The notes beneath the pieces were generated by a model, which was given only the letters and a program-made list of their open reading frames with translations, ran no database searches and was not told where the DNA came from. From positions 7,626,001 through 7,690,000 of the forward strand of contig NC_079881.1 in the NCBI RefSeq assembly GCF_029227915.1: 64,000 nt of DNA, given 5' to 3'. Made by a program: the position numbers and the translations under genes. The DNA comes from Hydractinia symbiolongicarpus. Taxonomy: Eukaryota > Cnidaria > Hydrozoa > Anthoathecata > Hydractiniidae. Of this stretch, positions 25,992 to 36,997 are shown in pieces; positions within the stretch are counted from its first letter, which is position 1, and every line of letters begins with the position of its first letter.

Positions 25992-26249
25992 TTAACGAGA
26001 TTAATTTTCGTGGTTTTTCGCTAGTTTCGCGAAAATTTATCAAAATTTAACTATTCGTGAGAAGAGGAAGTTATCATTTTTACATTTTATGGAACATATT
26101 GAATTTTACCATATCGAATTTTACCATATCTGTTTGTTTATTTTTTCTGCGTTTCTTATTAATATTTGTTCTTATTGCCCATAATAATTCGCGAATATTT
26201 ATCGCAAAAACCACGAAAAAATCCGTTTTGCGGGAATTAATCTCGTTAA
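25992..26249. mobile_element. MITE with TTAA target duplication (piggyBac-like)
   Basis: TTAA at 25992-25995 and 26246-26249 flank inverted ends: the left reads CGAGATTAATTTTCG and the right, read inward, CGAGATTAATTCCCG. Further inside, TCGTGGTTTTTCGC is matched on the opposite strand by GCAAAAACCACGA. TTAA duplications are characteristic of the piggyBac superfamily. The element is about 250 bp and non-coding. Confidence 0.7.
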
Positions 26250-27704
26250 GGTTAAGTGTGCTATCAGAAACGAAATTTTGAACGAATTCAAATTGCACAA
26301 GACCATGTTTGGAATGAGTGGTGTGGTTCTAGTATATTACTTCTAGTCTTGGTTTTTACTATTATATGGTTCTTAAGGTAATTCATATTGAATAATCTTA
26401 TTCTTTTTTTTCTTTGGTTTAATAGTTGTAAATAAACAAATATTTTAGCCTCTTATCAGAAGGCCTGTCATTAAACTTGTTATGACCTTATTTCACGTAC
26501 TGATGCGAAATCCCAGACTGGTTATAATGGCTACCAGTTTCGTGTTAGAATGTCACGAATTTAGCGGATACACAGACGTACAACGTCTCGCTACTTGCAT
26601 ACAGTATCGGTTGCAACTTCACGCCAGGAACAACATTGATTGAAGTGTGCATATTATTGACTTCAAAAGTCATTTAAAAAATGTCAATTTTTCATTGTGA
26701 TGTCAACTTCAAACCCAGCCCTCCTTTCCTATTCATATCGATCAAATCGATAAGTTTTTATTTGCTATGTATTTCAAATGCAAGTTCATCTCTTGTTGTA
26801 ACTGTGATTGGATGGATCGTCAAGACAAATTAGCGTTGATAGATTATACGAAAGTGTAAATGCCAAGCAGCGTACAAAGAGATATTCAAGTTGCATTTGC
26901 AACGGGAGATGAATGATAAATTTATATATTTTTTTCTTTTAACTAGTATTTAATTTTATATCTTATATATTTGTGAGATTGAGTGCAGTCCGACTTTCTA
27001 CAACAAGAGTTTAGGAAAACATCCCTTTAAGAAATGCCTATTTAATGAAACGCCCCTATGATAAAACGCCAAAAAACGCCCACTTAGTATAAAACGCCCA
27101 GTATATATTCTGTCTTTGAAAACAGTCTAATTTTTAGATACTTTGTATTTATGAAGATGTAATTGAGTGTGAACAAGCAAGTGTAAACCAGGCCTTTGTT
27201 CCGTAATGTTGCGTTTTTTACTTTTATTACTATGGAATGCTTTTTGAAGTATGGAAAAACTGGGTTCATATTTAATTATATATAAATATATATATATTTG
27301 TTTATATAGGCTGATTACTTTTTATACAATCATTGTGCAGAAGCATAATTTACATAAAGTATAAGTGCTTGTTTTTTTTGTATACCCAAATCCGCCCCCA
27401 AATAATTTTAACTCTTGAATTTCCGAAATTTTCTAATCCTTAACACCAAAGGAGAAGGCACGAAACGTTTTTCCTTCCTGCCGGCTCTACACGCACGCAA
27501 GTTTTATATTTGTAATTACCGAAATAAATGAAAAGTGAAACTTGCTAAAATAAGTCGAAGAATTTATTAACTTTTAGCCAGATAGCTATTAGTAGTGCTG
27601 ATCATACTGTCACCTTTTAGTGAAACCACACCGCCGGATATATTTATGGTGGAAACGAACTTGTTAATGCTCAGGAATCTTTCTCCTGTATAGAAATCTT
27701 GACG
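26250..27704. other. Spacer with no recognised gene
   Basis: No gene seen. Around 27050-27105 the word AAAACGCCC recurs several times, and the same word forms a palindrome at about 19690-19710, so a dispersed repeat may be present. Short TA-rich tracts occur near 27280-27300. Confidence 0.4.
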
Positions 27705-27705
27705 C

Positions 27706-27803
27706 AATCTCGTCCCCAGGTCTCTTTTTTACCTATGATATGTTGAACGATTAACTTGTAATACGAAACCTTGGGTTGAGAGAAGCACTGGGACGAACTT
27801 TGA
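27706..27803. repeat. Fold-back element, CCTCGTCCCCAG family
   Basis: The left arm begins ATCTCGTCCCCAGGTCTC. The right arm contains GAGAAGCACTGGGACGA, its approximate reverse complement. It is the first of two adjacent members. Confidence 0.5.
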
Positions 27804-27845
27804 TTTTGATCATTAAAACAATCTTTCATTGAGTAATTTTGAGCT

Positions 27846-27916
27846 CATTTTCGTCCCCAGAGCTCTTTAAAATTAAAACCTTGTGGTTATCTCAAGGAGC
27901 TCTGGGGCCGAGAATG
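27846..27916. repeat. Fold-back element, CCTCGTCCCCAG family (near-perfect hairpin)
   Basis: The left arm CATTTTCGTCCCCAGAGCTC and the right arm (ending GAGCTCTGGGGCCGAGAATG) are reverse complements with few mismatches, giving about 30 paired bases around a short loop. The member at 40034-40114 has nearly the same arms, so the family is recent enough to be legible. Confidence 0.75.
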
Positions 27917-28267
27917 TAAGCAACTACTTTACAGAATATACAGGTTTTCATAAATAAAAATAGCGCCCGTGTATATTACAAGAAGTGAACCCTTAAAAGG
28001 AGGCTTCCCTAAAGACAGCCTTAAAAATCTGTTTCTTTTATACCATACATTAAAAACCACTATTGGCAATAATGAGAGTTCAAAATTTTAAGCGAAGGAT
28101 CACCACATAAGTTCTTCCCACGTGTCAAAACAATTTAATTCGTTCCACACACATAACTTTGTTTTTCTTCGTTGTTTACTCAATCTTATGATGTTCGTAA
28201 TCGTAGGTAAAGCAACTTTCTTTTTACGAGTTTCAAAATGTATTCTCGCAGTCTCTTCTTTCGTCTG

Positions 28268-28822
28268 TTAAAAAGTACACCATCCCAGAAATGCTGAAAA
28301 AGCAGAAAACACTGTGGAAAGCCATGCACAAAAATAGTGAAGACCGCATTCCAGATTCTCTATCTGCCATTTTAATTTTAGCTTGTAGACAACGACCGCT
28401 GACCCAACAAAAATAGCGGCAAAAGTCATGACTGCTGACGTAACATACCCTTTAACAGCATGGTCCAATAACGTTGCCACTGATGTAAAAATACCAAGTA
28501 AATTTAAACAACAACAAATAACAGTTGCTGCTTTACATACAACTAACCAAGGTGGATTGTTTTTGTCGGGTAAGGCGTAACAGATTTCCGCGTTTTCACC
28601 GTAACATTTTCTCCACAAACCGTAAGTAACATCTACACCCATATTTTCTGACCAATTATTACCAACGGTGGAGTACACACTCAATCCAAACGAAGTGGCA
28701 GTTACCAAACATAACACTATTTTTGGAACTGTTATTTTGATCTTTGCCTTCCTTTTTATAAAGTAGTTATGAATCCGATTTAAAACGGGGAAACGTACAC
28801 CAGATCGGATCTCTATTGACAT
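28268..28822 (-). CDS. Claudin-like four-transmembrane protein
   Basis: An intronless frame of 184 residues. Four hydrophobic segments are visible at about 31-50, 91-113, 123-146 and 163-182, the claudin/PMP22/EMP topology. The first extracellular loop carries the claudin signature: Trp57, Gly68-Leu69-Trp70, then Cys73 and Cys81, expected to form the disulphide of the loop. The cytoplasmic N-terminus (about 30 residues, basic) is longer than in typical vertebrate claudins, and the protein ends directly after TM4 (GWCTF) with no PDZ-binding tail. By family it should act in lateral membranes at epithelial junctions. Adhesion, paracellular sealing or a channel-subunit role cannot be separated from sequence. 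The first ATG of the frame was chosen, and the next upstream bases show no in-frame extension. Confidence 0.85.
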   Translation of the reverse strand: MSIEIRSGVRFPVLNRIHNYFIKRKAKIKITVPKIVLCLVTATSFGLSVYSTVGNNWSENMGVDVTYGLWRKCYGENAEICYALPDKNNPPWLVVCKAATVICCCLNLLGIFTSVATLLDHAVKGYVTSAVMTFAAIFVGSAVVVYKLKLKWQIENLECGLHYFCAWLSTVFSAFSAFLGWCTF

Positions 28823-30779
28823 TCCAAATGAATGAACACAAATATTTCTTAGTTAGTAAATTCTACTAAAAAACAATGAAATGTAGAGAAATGCAGAAGT
28901 AACCAATCGATATATTCAATTACTGACTGTACAGAGTATGTAAAATATGTACGAAATACTAAACTTTGGAGTGCTGCTCCAGAAAATTTCATAGTGTAAA
29001 TTGCAGATTGAACTTGTAAGGTGTGTTACATGCACTGATAGTTTGTATTTAGAACGTTTTTTAACCTACTAACAAGTATATCTTGTTGTTTACAACCTAT
29101 TGTTAAAGATAGTAGTGTGTTCTGCTCTTAAGTGGTGTAAATTTACACACACTCAGAAAACAAGAAAAACACGTCACCAGTGTGTTAGTAAAAGAGTAAA
29201 AAATGTTGTATAAAATTGAGATTGTTCATCTTTATGAAATACGAGTAACTCATCGAAATCTCTCTGTTTACGTCTAAAACAAAATTTAAACACTCCTGTT
29301 ACAAGCAATCATTCTATAAAAATTAAAAATTCAAAAAGTAAGAGGAATTTTTTCTAATAAGAGAGGTGGGTTGCTAATTGTCAATTAATATTAAGCGAGA
29401 ATACTTTATTCAGAATCTTAGAGTATGACATTTTCACTTCGTCTAAAAATCAGGTTGAACGAGACCAAATTTATGCTTCTTTGTCTTGCCTACTCCTCAT
29501 GGAACGAAAAAGATATGTTACGTTCTACTGACTTTAACATAACATCTTATCCAGAGCTTCTGTTTGCTCTGTTGATATTAGTGACCCTGGAGACAAAGTT
29601 AAAGGCGCCCATGATGCAAACAATTAGCACGAGGAAAATACCAGTTTACTTACTTAATTGGTAAATTTCTAAAATTAAAAAAGTTTGTTAACCGACAGAT
29701 CCACGATGCAAAGTTTCTTTGCTTTCTATTTGAGTGAAAAGGAAGCCAAAAAATTATAAAGAAAATACCACTGTTTTTACTAACTTAAAAATTAGCACTT
29801 TTAAACTTATTTTTCATGAAATATAAGTATATTTCAGTCCCTAAAAATGTTGTTAGACAATATTAATGATAAGGTCAATATACTTAACCTACTTCCCCAC
29901 GAAGTCAGCGTAATAATTCAACTTGTTAGTTCACGAACCACCCACGTTTTTAAAACAACACTATGAAATTATGCGCGCCAAATCCCCACACATTTAACCT
30001 TACCAACATAATTTTAAATATATTCTTCACTCAACTTTATTTTTTAAAATAACTTAACACACTTAAAATACAAGCGTCCTTGCGAATCTTTTTTTCTTTC
30101 CAAGCACAACACCAACCACACAAATTATACCAAAATATTGTTATTTCTGCTCAAACCAGTTTTATCAAAAATACGTCTTCCATGACCTTTTTTCTTTTAT
30201 CTAAATATATTTTAACATTTTGATAAGTCATTACAAAGCATCATTAACAAAATTTAATGACATCCTTGGAAAAGTTAATTAGGTATAGATGGACGATCAA
30301 TTACCTCTGAACCATCTACACGATTGATGCGTTCAAATCTTAACCTTTGATGAAAATACGTTTAGGCCTATACAGAGCTTATTTGGTTTCTCTGCACATA
30401 AGTTTGGGTCGTAACAAGACGATGTGACAAAATGGTTCTGATAGGATTTGGCCATGACGATAAAGAAATAGAGATTATTTTTAAACTAATGGACACCAAA
30501 GGTTTAAAACGAAACTAAAAATATCAAAAATGGAGTGTGTTATAAATGGATTGTTCTCAAGTTTTGAGTTTTTGAAATATGAATAAAACCAGGACCAGGT
30601 ATTTACAGACTGACTGCAAAAAGCATTGCTCCTTTAGAATTACTGGAAAAAACTAATTAAAGTTAATGTAATCTTTTTTCTAGTTGTATGTCCATGTGAT
30701 TTGTCACGACTTAAACACATCGCTTCCAATCCTTTTTTTTTTGTTTCAATCATAGAAAGATAGCGAGTCCTGAGAACTA
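28823..30779. other. Spacer upstream of the claudin-like gene
   Basis: This contains the presumed promoter of the minus-strand claudin-like gene. One weak family motif occurs at about 29583 (CCCTGGAGACAAAGTT, resembling the GTCCCCAG element end). No gene seen. Confidence 0.4.
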
Positions 30780-30781
30780 AA

Positions 30782-31200
30782 TTGAAAGTTCACTGTAGCA
30801 ACTCAAAGTATGCTGTTGCAAGTCGAAAATTTACTGTGGTAGCTCGAAAGTTTACTGCCGCAACTCGAAAGTTTACTGTCGCAACTCAAAAGCTTACCGC
30901 CGCAACTCGAAAGTTTTATGTCCCAACCCGAAAGTTTACTGCTGCAACTCGGAAGTTTACTGCCGCAACTCGAAAGTTTACTGCCGCAACTCGAAAGTTT
31001 ACTGTCGCAACTCAAAAGCTTACCGCCGCAACTCGAAAGTTTTATGTCCCAACCCGATAGTTTACTGCCGCAACTCGAAAGTTTTATGTCCCAACCCGAA
31101 AGTTTATTGTTGCAACTCAAAAGTTTACTGTTACACGCTGAAAGTTAACCGTAGCAATTCGAAAGATTACTATCGCATATCCAAAGGTTACTGTCCGAAC
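30782..31200. repeat. Minisatellite with 21-bp units
   Basis: Units of the form GCAACTCGAAAGTTTACTGCC repeat at 21-bp spacing (for example 30965 and 30986). A variant with TTTTATGTCCCAACCC replaces the standard unit at regular intervals, so there is a partial higher-order order. Open frames on both strands through this tract (Ser/Leu-rich or Thr/Lys-rich) are products of the repeat phase. The unit length equals that of the tract at 24982-25335, though the sequences differ. Confidence 0.9.
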
Positions 31201-32239
31201 TTGAAAATCTACTGAATATATTGAATATACTCGATGCTGAATACTGATTTCCTTTTACTTGGTTTCCATTTCGCAAACTCAAAACAGTTTTTAGCTTAGG
31301 TTGTTCGTGTCATTAAACCCTCATGAAACACACTGGTTATTGCATTGGTTGTTGATTTTTAATGGAGACACAAGCGTAATGTTTGATGCCGTTTAAATGC
31401 CGAGCGTCGTTAAACGTGCGTCTGTCGCAGTACCGCCATTGATTTATTGCCAACTGCAAGTTTCTTATTGCTTTAGATTAAAAATCCTGGGGACAAGGTT
31501 GGTTTTTGATAGCAGTTACCATATTGTTAACAACACCCTTATTGAGCAGTTAGAGAGGCGAGGTTAAATACACCCACATAGCCATAAATCAAAATATACG
31601 ACAGGATAGCCACAAAAGAAGAAAATTGTTATAGCAATCGTTAAGCATCGCAATTAACTTTTGAACAAAAGATTTTTCAAAACACACATCGTTTACGGGT
31701 GTTGTTCATTTGGGTTTCACAACAACGTCAATAACAAATTATTTTCGCGCTTTTTTTGGATTTACATTCAGTTATTATAAATCAAAGTCGACAAATTGGC
31801 AAAATGCCCTGGGAACGATGTTGATGGCCAGCGTGTTAATTGGCTGGTGAGCGTATATGCTTGGGATTGGCGAGATCATTTTCTGTTAGAAAGAATAGGA
31901 TTCGTTCTCTGTCTACTTTTTTGAGCAACTTAATAGTAAAGGATGCACATACGAATTATTGACACAAGAAAGTTTATTTTTTTATGTTGCAGAAAAAAAC
32001 ACAAGAATTCTATCCTCGACAGATTCTCTTCTGGTATACTGATGTAAAAAAGAAACGAAAAAGTGCCGGGGACGAAGTTACAAGAATCCAGTCTATATTA
32101 ATACCAAATATACCGTAAAAATTGGAAAAACATCAACATATTGAAAAGAGAGAAGAGAAAAATAAACAGAAAAAAATATGTATTTCTTTAATTCAATGTA
32201 GCTTATCTTGTTGGAAAACTGGGTCAAAAATTGTAACAT
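31201..32239. other. Spacer with isolated GTCCCCAG-family ends
   Basis: No gene. Element ends of the fold-back family occur at about 31476-31495 (CCTGGGGACAAGGTTGG) and 32064-32083 (GCCGGGGACGAAGTTAC). A diverged one is at about 31805 (GCCCTGGGAACGATGTTG). Confidence 0.45.
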
Positions 32240-32492
32240 TTACCCTCAACCTCATCCACAGGGATTTTTCCTTTAACGTCGCTTCTCATCACAACACCAC
32301 AATAAACCTAAATACACCAAAACTTAAGGCTACAATGACATATCATGCAAGCTTTAAAGGACCGCGTCAGCCACATGAGTTACATGAGATGTCTTCTTTC
32401 ATCGTTAGTTCACCAAGGGTTTTTAGATTTTTTACTTTAGGACCATTCTAATGTAAAATACCCTAAAAAGCACCGGGGACGAGGTTGAAGTT
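32240..32492. repeat. Probable fold-back element, CCTCGTCCCCAG family
   Basis: The left end is CAACCTCATCCACAGGGATT and the right end is GCACCGGGGACGAGGTTG, in inverted orientation about 250 bp apart. The left end is diverged from the family consensus. Confidence 0.4.
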
Positions 32493-32684
32493 TAGCACTA
32501 TTCGTTTGAATCAAAAAGAAATAATTATTAACATCGCATGGCCTCTGCTGAAGATGATGACGAGTGTTGCATCGTCGACAAAAATAAACTGTTGCATATG
32601 TATTAGGGAACTGGAAATATGGGGCATCTTCAAAATCCGAGAAAACAACATTTTTAATGGTCCAAATATAAACAATATTATTAA

Positions 32685-32903
32685 CTAGTCGTTAGCCCGT
32701 GGAGAAATCCACAGGTTCGCCCGTCCTTTATATATCGCATTTCGTGTTTCCATAACAGAAATAGAAACAGCGGGAGACCGTCCTTGTGCCAGCAGAGGCC
32801 GACAGGTTTTCATCCCTGGGCTAACGGGCTAGTATTTCGTGCGTGGTTAACACAAGTTGCTTTTGACGCACGAACAGACAGACAAAGGCTATTATAATAG
32901 AAA
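32685..32903 (-). mobile_element. Helitron-like non-autonomous element (diverged copy)
   Basis: On the minus strand the 3' end has a hairpin (CCTGTGG, loop, CCACGGG) followed by CTAACGACTAG and a host T. The other end resembles the TATTATAATA start of better copies but is altered at the first bases. The interior differs from the copies at 49343 and 55358. Hairpin plus CTAG end matches the Helitron 3' terminus; the assignment is inferred from termini only. Confidence 0.5.
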
Positions 32904-33322
32904 ACCAATAGCAAGTTAGTGCTATAGCACAAGATGATGATCCTTCTTCAGTACATCAATTTGCTACTTTTATCATACGAAAGAAAAAATTCATAACAGG
33001 GAAATAATTATCAAAAAACTGAGATTATCCTGGGTGTCAAGAACTTCGAATAATTATAGTAGGAGGGTGTGAAATAAGATTGTCCTGGCTTGACAAATTT
33101 CCAAAAATTAACAATGCAGGGGGAAGGTATCGCTGTTCTGTTCTTGTCCATCCACCTGCCCATTCCCAAAATCATTACGGGGGTAAAAAGAGTTAGTGTG
33201 GACGGAATAATCCCTACTGTTAGTCTTAACAATCACTATTTCCACCATCATGCTCATGTTAGGAATTTATAACCAATCTCTTCTTTCGCTTCTTTGATTT
33301 GTTGCTTCATTTCTCTGGTCTC
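32904..33322. other. Spacer; weak open frame on the minus strand
   Basis: A 73-codon frame on the minus strand at 33011-33232 looks mildly protein-like but has no recognised domain, no splice support and no second copy. I do not call it a gene. Confidence 0.3.
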
Positions 33323-33733
33323 TTAATCCTTCACTTCAGCTGATACTGTTATAGTTTTGTTGTCGTTGTGCATTAAAATCAACAGCTTTTGCGTCAGTGT
33401 CTTTTCAGATAATTGTTCTAGGTATCTCACTCGGTGGCATTTCAAGAAACTGTATCGCATTCGATTCACTGATTCTTGCGGTTGTTAAGGTTGAAGTATA
33501 CACATATCTTTTCTTCCACCGCCTTTTTCTTTGGATAAATCTTTTTTTCTCGACCTCTTCTCCCTGATATTTTGTAATACTAACAAATACCAGTTATCTA
33601 GCAGGCCGTCACATAGCAAAAGCATGTCCTTGTGCGCTATTTTTGCTTTCCTATCCTCTTTTCCATTCAAAGGGGCTACGAACCGGTTAAAACCCTCACA
33701 TTCCGTATATCCTGCGCATATATTAAAAATCCG
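33323..33733 (-). pseudogene. Possible degenerate coding stretch or orphan exon
   Basis: A single minus-strand frame is open for about 80 codons (including segments LNGKEDRKAKIAHKDMLLL and DGLLDNWYLLVLQN), broken by one TAA at 33485-33487. It then stays open in the same frame for 53 more codons (including YLEQLSEKTLTQKLLILM) to a second TAA at 33323-33325. Local G+C and codon use look more coding-like than the flanks. No ATG starts the frame. It could be a transposon-derived relic, a broken gene, or an unrecognised exon pair; no family is recognised. Confidence 0.25.
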
Positions 33734-34105
33734 TCAAACGCGTTTTGCGCAATGAACGGACCAGCGCACTTTGCTCGCTGGTTCAATATTTTTTTTTTCG
33801 AAAAGTATATTATAAAGAAATATTCAGCAAGACTCTTTCTGGATGATAACATGCCCAAGGCTGGAGAATATAAAAATTCTAGATATATCCATATGTTCGA
33901 GTCTGTAAATTACATACATGCCGGAAAAATAGCCAGTTTGTTTTTCACCGCCTACAGTTCGACTTTCGTGTAAGTCACTAAAGTCGAAAACAGCCGTTCC
34001 GTAGCCCCTTTAAACTCTGTACGTTTACAACAGGAAATTTTCTGAAGGCTGAAATGATCCTGCACACATCATGTTCCCAAAATAATAACCCTATAATAAC
34101 TGTTT

Positions 34106-34203
34106 ACGAGGGCAATACCGGAGAATGTTGACCGACGTCAAAGTATTGCCCGAGCTTGTGAGGGCAATACGTGATAGAGGAGATTCGAAGGTATTGCCCG
34201 AAA
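34106..34203. repeat. Tandem palindromes built on GGGCAATAC/GTATTGCCC
   Basis: Two units of about 52 bp each begin with GAGGGCAATAC (34108 and 34160) and end with GTATTGCCCGA, so each unit is an inverted repeat. A diverged GGCAATACCGTGGAATATTACC lies at about 34518. This is likely part of a MITE family. Confidence 0.55.
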
Positions 34204-34569
34204 TAAACAATTATTATATGGATTATTATCCGGGTACTGCATTTTACAACAAAAAATATAACATTATAAAAGCAGGATGTAGAAACCACTTCTTTGTAGA
34301 AACTATTACCATATGGAACGTACATTCGAACAAAAAATATTTTTTTTAAATCGAATATCGTGTAAACACAGCAGGTTTTCAAGCCACAACATTGAATTCT
34401 TTAAAAGATAAAAGTAAGTTTCACTTCTGTTTCGCGTTTTGTTTACTTTTTTCCGTGTTTATTTACATTTAATGTTACCATATTTAAACTTTAAACACGG
34501 TTGCTATATGGTAGCAGGCAATACCGTGGAATATTACCTGCTAGGACGTAAGTTCTAACCAATCACATT

Positions 34570-35782
34570 GCACGATTTTCGAAAACATCGATGCCGCACT
34601 TTTACCTGGGTAATAATCTCACCTTGCCCATGCCAATAAAGCTTGCAATTGTATTTAGTCGAAACGTTGACCAGCATTGGGTAGTGTAACCATTCAATTA
34701 TCAGATGTCAGTCCCTCATGTTGGTTCCTCTATTATTGAGTGCCAATTAATATATTACCCGTCTTTTAAACGCTTGAGAGAATGGGTACAAGATAATTCC
34801 ATGAATAACCAATATATAAAAATGGGCACAATAGTGTGTTTTAAGGCGTGGTTACCACGAATACTTAATTAGCCACCTCGTTTAGTAAATCATTTGCAAG
34901 ACCACCTCCCTCTGGGCAAAAAACTCTCGGTCTCTACAGCCAAACAGGAGTGCTTAAAGGAGCTATTCTCTGAAGAGAAAACGTGAAGGAGAAGATATGA
35001 TACAAAAATCTTTGCTTCAATGAATGACTTTATTCCTTTGGTGATAATATCGTCGGATTTGTCTTGCTCATTGACAATTACAAATCATAAAATAGAAAAG
35101 AAAAAATATTTAGCTGAAAAGATGATTAATGATCTCAGAACGATCATTATTCTATAGGTCGTAATGCTTTATCACAGATAATGTAATTAGAATTTGCCCC
35201 AACTAATCAAATCGAGGATTATACCCGTGTACACCCTTTTCATACCTTTTCTGCGCCTGCCCGCGCATACTCGCGCCACGTGATTGGTTAAAACTTTCAC
35301 CGTGGCGGGCAATATTTATCGGTACTTTAACATCGTTCCATTTTCTCCGGCATTCCTCTCTAAAGCCGTAGTGGAGGGGGGGGAGGGGGGGTTTCGTAAA
35401 TACTAGGGCGTTTGTAGGAGGGAGCCTGTTTTGTTTACCAATGACCTTTGTGATCAATTTAACTGTCTTTAGAAGGAATTTAAGAGGACTTATGTTGCTA
35501 CGCGTCTGATACCAAGCAATTAGACACGAAAATTTTACAGGGCGTTCTCGATGATTCTTTTTTAACCTTGCATGTTAATACATTGAATTATGTTATTTAT
35601 TTCAAAAGTATTCGTTTTTCCTTATATGGAAGTAATAGGAATTTTTTGTTTGCGGTTTTGTATGAAAATTCCGCTGTTGCTAAGTAACAAGGGGGTTAGT
35701 CATCGTCTCTTTTCAGAAACATCGTCTGTGCTATCCAATTCGCACTCTCTTAAGCTTCAGTAACCAGTTAACAAAATTAGGC
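34570..35782. other. Spacer including a G+C-richer segment
   Basis: No gene recognised. At 35220-35400 base composition rises (GCGCCTGCCCGCGCATACTC) and ends in a poly-G run at about 35375-35390. A minus-strand frame of 84 codons crosses it, but its composition follows the G-tract and it shows no domain. The G+C island could be regulatory or part of a repeat. Confidence 0.35.
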
Positions 35783-35958
35783 AACCTTGTCCCCAAGGCA
35801 TCTTGTATCTATAGCTAAGAGAATAGTAAAAGGTTTTTTTCTCCATAGTTTGGAACACCAAAGGAAGTAGACCCGTACCACACCAACCTCATCCTAAGGC
35901 TCTTACTGGCATTACCTTGTCAGAAAAAATGAAAAAGAGTTCTGAGACGAGATTGGGT
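35783..35958. repeat. Fold-back element, CCTCGTCCCCAG family
   Basis: The left end reads CAACCTTGTCCCCAAGGCAT. The right end contains GTTCTGAGACGAGATTGGG, an approximate reverse complement, about 150 bp away. Confidence 0.45.
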
Positions 35959-36890
35959 CCGCACAAATTCTATAAAATAATAAATACGAGGAACCAATAT
36001 GTACGCACGATACATAAAAATTTTATTGACGTCAAATCTTTGTCTATATAAAATCACTTTGAAATAAATTTTGACAGAGTAAAAGTTTTCTTAATGTTCC
36101 ATCAAAAACATCTTTCGAAAACTCCATAGCTTTCAACATAGCGAAATACAAGTATGTCAACTTTGACTAACAAAGCACGTGGTGACTTCGTTATATGACT
36201 AATCAGTTCCATTACATACGGTTGTCTGCGTGTCATGATGGCTAACAGATTTTTAACTTCAAAATTGCTGCAATTAGGCATGGCGGCGAAACCTCATTCA
36301 ACTCGACTAGTTAGTGAGTAATTGCTATCAAAGCAATTAAAGGTGGAGATCAAACACTCCGTTGTGGTGTTAAATACCTCGATATAGAATGAATAAGTAA
36401 CAAAAAAGATGACTGATTTGGCAACCCCTCTTGAAGTAGCTACTTTTCAAGCACATCGAGGTTTATATGCGTGTGACGTTGTTTACTAACGATAAAGACG
36501 AATCGTGGATGTGCATCATGAATGGCTCCCTTTTTCTTATATTGGCCTCCAGCGAAAGAGGTTCTTTTTTTCTAACTAATGTTCCGTTAGTAAAAAAAAG
36601 ATTTTTAATAACCAAATTGAATTTATTTTTCTTTGTCCTGCGTAAATCTGCGTAGAAATAGCTGCGTGGTGGTTTGGGTCTTTAGATTCAAAGTTTTTTC
36701 ATATTGAGGAGCCTACAAGAACGGTATTATCAAAAACACAAATCTTCTTTCACTTGTTTTTTTTTTACTTATCAAAAATAAATTACGTAAAATATTCCTA
36801 GCTTTTATCAAAGCATGATAACTTAAGTGTATAAAAACCCGACATTAAATAGACAAAGTTGATTTGCCACTGTATGGCTGCCATCTTTAT
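35959..36890. other. Spacer 3' of the LRR-EGF gene
   Basis: No gene or clear repeat recognised. A 62-codon plus-strand frame at 36467-36655 has no supporting feature. Confidence 0.4.
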
Positions 36891-36895
36891 TTCCT

Positions 36896-36901
36896 TTCGC
36901 G
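36896..36901 (-). terminator. Candidate polyadenylation signal of the LRR-EGF gene
   Basis: AATAAA on the minus strand, about 97 bases after the stop codon. Confidence 0.5.
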
Positions 36902-36997
36902 ATAAAGAGTATGTGTAGATTGCAGAACGAACTTAGATATCAATGTAAAATTACCGGACTACAAGAGTAACTGTCTGCATAGTAGCTGGTCCTCTTT

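Noticed and set aside
30782-31148. Repetitive-protein frames on both strands
   Set aside because: Same reason: the 21-bp unit keeps frames open on both strands, with no splice signals or conserved start.
35203-35457. Minus-strand 84-codon frame in a G+C-rich patch
   Set aside because: Composition is driven by a poly-G run and local CG-rich sequence; no domain, no splice sites and no second exon.
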